Shown here piece after piece: positions 60,901 to 64,000 of a stretch of DNA of 64,000 nt (within the stretch, counting starts at the first letter, position 1; each line of letters opens with the position of its first letter). The notes beneath the pieces were generated by a model. The model did no database searches. It was not told the origin of the DNA and saw nothing but the letters and a program-made list of their open reading frames with translations. The stretch comes from Helicoverpa zea (lineage: Eukaryota; Arthropoda; Insecta; Lepidoptera; Noctuidae). Position numbers and translations under genes: made by a program. The stretch is taken from NCBI RefSeq assembly GCF_022581195.2, contig NC_061454.1, positions 1,426,001 through 1,490,000 on the forward strand. The letters run 5' to 3'.

Positions 60901-63900
60901 CTCTACGAAAAATAAAACACCCAGTTAAAAATCAGGCATAGTAAATTCTAGTCTAAGTTATTTCGAACAGACCAGATACATTACCTACGTTCTGTGCCGC
61001 ATCCCACACGTTGGTAAATACTGAGACGTCTGGAAAACTGTTATTGCACATATTTACCTGTTACGTCATATACCTACATCTTTTTTTATGTTTTTGTTTT
61101 TGGGAATATGCTGCGCCATTTCTTGTTGTCAACAAAAACATCAGGACTGTTGGACAAATTTAATGTAGGCGGTCGTTTACTTATGGGAATCACCTTTATT
61201 TTTTCGAACTGCTATTTTTGTAATTTGTTATTAGCTTGTTTACTGGACAGGGTGTTTGAATTGGTTGGCGTAATGTGTGGCTGAAGATGAGGTCTTTAAT
61301 TAAATTCCCGACTTTAACAGATTCTTGCCCGGTCAAGGAGTAGGTAATTGAAATAAAATGGTTTACAGTCTTTAGATATTTCCTTTTAAAGTAAATATTT
61401 TTTCACTGTTGGGAAACAAGACTATCCCCGAGTGACATAGGCTATATTTTTTTTAGCTACGGAAAGTAGTTTCCACTGGAAACACCTAGTCTTCAATAAA
61501 TACATCTTTACCTGTAACTTCTGCACAATATTCCAGCTCCCCTCATTTCCAGCTACCTAAATACAACTCAAATAAATTAAACAGAATACTGCCCACTTAT
61601 CTCTGCCACCGCGATCACATATCGCATGAGAATCCGTTAATGTCGCCAGCCGTCGGTCATACATCATAGGTGACCAGAAATAGACGCCTGGAATTATTGC
61701 GCTGTCCTTGTTACTGTTATACTGTTAATTATGACAGGGTTTAATTACATTAACTGTACTTACTTCAATCTGGGAAGTGGAACTGGGTATTGCTGTCCCC
61801 TTGGACTTTACCTGTAGATTTGGTAATGGAAGCACCCATATCGAAATAATAAGTCCTTTGAAGTGATAATTCAGTTGTCATTTATTTTAAAAAATAATTG
61901 ATGACTAAAACCAGAGTGGTTTTAAGCAAGATACTTTATTAACATTATTATGTAATAAAATCATTAGATCCTTATAAGAGGGAATGATCTAGAAAATAGA
62001 CACCATGACGAACTTTTTTGTATGTTTTGTTTACACTTTTAGCTTTCAAAAATAGGATATTTTTTGCAGTCTTGAAAATAACATTTTAAAATTATTTTTA
62101 CCGCTAATTACCCTTCACCCATGCACATACTAACGTAGATATATTTTTATACCACAACAAGACACACCCACTAGTCAGTTGCACACTGGAATATAAATAG
62201 AAGTGTTGATCAACAAGACATCGGCGCGTGCGCCGATCAACTGTAGGCCGGCCTCTGGTGTTGGCTGCCAATGTTGGTACGCCAACATTTGTTTGAATGG
62301 CGAGCTTTATTGCAGACAAGCTTTCCATCGCTGATTTGCCTGCGTCTCGTGGATACTAATTCCAGCACCTGGATAAAAAGTAGCCTATGTGTTTTTATGT
62401 TTTACATGCTACAGCTTATAAATACAAATGTAAAGCTGGGTAGATCAGATACATTCAAACATCCAAAAATAATAGGTATTGCGTTCTTGAAACCTTTGAA
62501 AAAAAATACTTACAGGCCAATGACCAATGTTGGGACCAATGCAAATTTCCCGATGCGCATTTTGGCCAAAATGATAGTAATTTGCGTCAAAGACGCTATT
62601 TTGATAAACAAATGTTGAGAATAGTTTATTACGTAGTAACTGGCAGACGTTGTAGTCATTATAATTTGATAGATTTAAGCGTACTGGCATGAAGTATTGA
62701 CAAATTACTGATTTGTCACGGTTAAAGGCGTTTGTGCAATGAAAATGACGTGTATAACAATGTTTACTGCACGATCGATGTTAATGTTTTTCTTTCTTTC
62801 ACGCTCACCCCTAAAATAGTATAAGCTATTTTCTAAAATATTAGTCTGTACCTACTTATGCTATTCCGATCCGTGCAAATAATTAATTTCATCAAAGATC
62901 TAGGTACTTATTATAGTTCGGCCATTCAGAGAATGCGTTCCTGACACGTCGCGATTGAACTGACGACGTAACTTTGCAATGGCGTTGCAGTTACGATAAA
63001 AATATTTTTGCTGGTTGTTTACCGTTTTAACAATTGAGGAGCATTAAAACAACATTATTATATCAATAATCAATGAATGTTATTACGTCGTCAGTTCAAT
63101 CGCGACGTGTCAGGAACGCATTCTCTGAATGGCCGAACTATATGATGTCTGGATATAAATCCCTTTTACGGCAAAGTAGGCACTTGTAATTCCAGCAGCA
63201 ATTACATTTTCGCGCATAATTGGTCTTAAGATGTACTTAAAATATAACTCCATATAACTTGAAAACGCCATAGTTTTAGAAATACAAAACTCGTCTTCAA
63301 AAAAGCTGGTCTTTCTAATGCACCTTACTGTAGCATTGTACCTAATCTTTCTCACCCTATATTCCAGAGAATCAGAGTGGTTATTCGGCACGCCGGCCGG
63401 TCGGCGTCAGCTGCAGGACTCAGCACGGTTCGGCAGACTAGTGGTGGCGGTGCTGCGGAGAGGACACAAGTTCGAATCACTAGACGCCGTGAAAGAAGAG
63501 CTCGCTCACGCCGCTAAGATGCTTATACCTTATGGGTTGACGGGACAGGTGGGTTGTTGGCAGAAAATTCGTGTTTCATTTTTAGGGAGGTTGAGGTTTC
63601 GGAATAGATGCAAGGGTTGATAAGTCAACTTTGACGCCATACTTACTCTTGATGTGATACTGAACTCTCCATGCTTTAAAAAGTACGTAAAACTGTCATG
63701 TTTAAATTCAGGTAAAAATGAGTCCAGAAAGTGTGACATTAGTCTTTTTTTGCAAATGAAGATTCATGCATCCGAGCTGATCGCAAACCAACTCCATTTT
63801 TGGGGAAAAGATAGGCAGTGTATCTCGGCTCCGTGGAGATTTTACAAAGCCTTTTCTCTTATAGAAAGCCAATTTAGTATGTATACAATCAGTTAAAATG

Positions 63901-64000
63901 TTTCAAAAACGTCTTAACTCAATTTATAACATTCTTTTAAACTGTCTCAAGATACCTTACCTCATTTCATAAAAACACCCTTTCCCACTTTCAGATCCCG
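57921..64000 (+). CDS. METTL13: METTL13, eEF1A lysine and N-terminal methyltransferase (5' part)
   Basis: Exons: 57921-58012, 58092-58650, 58843-58983, 59345-59463, 63368-63548, and the start of exon 6 at 63995 (runs off the edge). Phases agree at each join, giving 364 residues before exon 6. The N-terminus (MNLLPKS, DYW.KFF, RG.KAFEWYG.YLELC) is diagnostic. The N-terminal methyltransferase domain has motif I ITGCGNSSLSADLYDVGY, acidic NIDVSE, MDA, and VLDKGTLDAL. Residues after about 215 form the linker to the C-terminal half (YTLYVVDQ, FIVPQGR, SEWLFGT..GR.QL). In vertebrates the N-terminal domain methylates eEF1A Lys55 and the C-terminal domain its N-terminus; only the first is covered here. 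Intron 4 is 3.9 kb and carries several repeats. Confidence 0.93.
59730..59888 (+). repeat. RTE-like LINE 3' end with (GAT)n tail in METTL13 intron 4
   Basis: ggtcgcctccaacaggtatc, agacctatgttcagcagtgg and ggctgagatgatgatgatga form the usual RTE 3' terminus. No coding part remains. Confidence 0.55.
60190..60276 (-). repeat. repeat family R fragment
   Basis: Contains cagcaaagcactggtacaca, gctggaagccgaccccaaca and aaaaaggcttggaggatgat. Confidence 0.6.
60277..62915. other. METTL13 intron 4 interior, no second gene seen
   Basis: AT-rich with short open frames. A small hairpin tcccctatgtgttcatagggg at about 60364 and a Lep1-type remnant near 61409-61490 are the only structures noted. Confidence 0.4.
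62916..63138. mobile_element. 223-bp MITE, internally deleted relative of 30284-31243
   Basis: Perfect 56-bp terminal inverted repeats (62916-62971 and 63083-63138; ends gttcggccattcagagaatg) are flanked by TATA on both sides (62912-62915, 63139-63142). The left 167 bp match the longer copy at 30284. The element lies 229 bp before METTL13 exon 5. Confidence 0.8.

Noticed and set aside
1..64000. CRISPR array, rRNA, functional tRNA or prokaryotic operon
   Set aside because: No regularly spaced short direct repeats with unique spacers, no rRNA-like tract and no foldable tRNA were seen; the tRNA-like heads belong to SINEs.

Overview
This window looks like nuclear DNA from a moth, possibly a noctuoid. 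It is AT-rich and gene-sparse. Its genes have short exons, GT-AG introns and AATAAA poly(A) signals. It is full of lepidopteran-type repeats: tRNA-headed SINEs, Lep1-type Helitron-like fragments flanked by TAATATTA, RTE and other non-LTR retrotransposon fragments, and several MITE families. There is no sign of prokaryotic organisation. The species assignment is an inference from repeat types only.

Layout. 1-15.7 kb: no recognisable gene; repeats include two SINEs, an array carrying a GC-rich AGCGA-type motif (2.6-4.1 kb), and a 1.34-kb hAT-like element with an 8-bp target duplication (10.6-12.0 kb). 15.7-37.2 kb, plus strand: a secreted FAS1 (fasciclin) domain protein of six exons, about 1052 residues. 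Its first intron is about 16 kb and loaded with nested transposons. 37.6-39.6 kb, minus strand: an HRI-type eIF2-alpha kinase (EIF2AK1/BeK-like) converging on the FAS1 gene, with an inverted duplication just upstream of its main exon. 40.3-41.4 kb: a 117-bp tandem array. 42.9-49.3 kb, minus strand: a complete five-exon THAP9-like P-element-type transposase (883 residues) with THAP zinc finger and catalytic D, D, E all present. 50.2-57.9 kb: an exon of an unrecognised small gene, then a very recent 1.7-kb tandem duplication whose left copy is split by a young 3.1-kb non-LTR retrotransposon. 57.9-64.0 kb, plus strand: METTL13 (eEF1A lysine and N-terminal methyltransferase), running off the right edge.

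The host genes do not form a shared pathway, although the kinase and METTL13 both act on translation factors (eIF2-alpha and eEF1A). The most unusual content is structural: A-[LINE]-B-filler-A-B at the METTL13 promoter, the inverted duplication at the kinase 5' end, the HHD (instead of HRD) catalytic loop of the kinase, and the intact THAP9-like gene. Exon boundaries were set by eye from splice consensus, reading phase and remembered family features, not by alignment software or transcripts.
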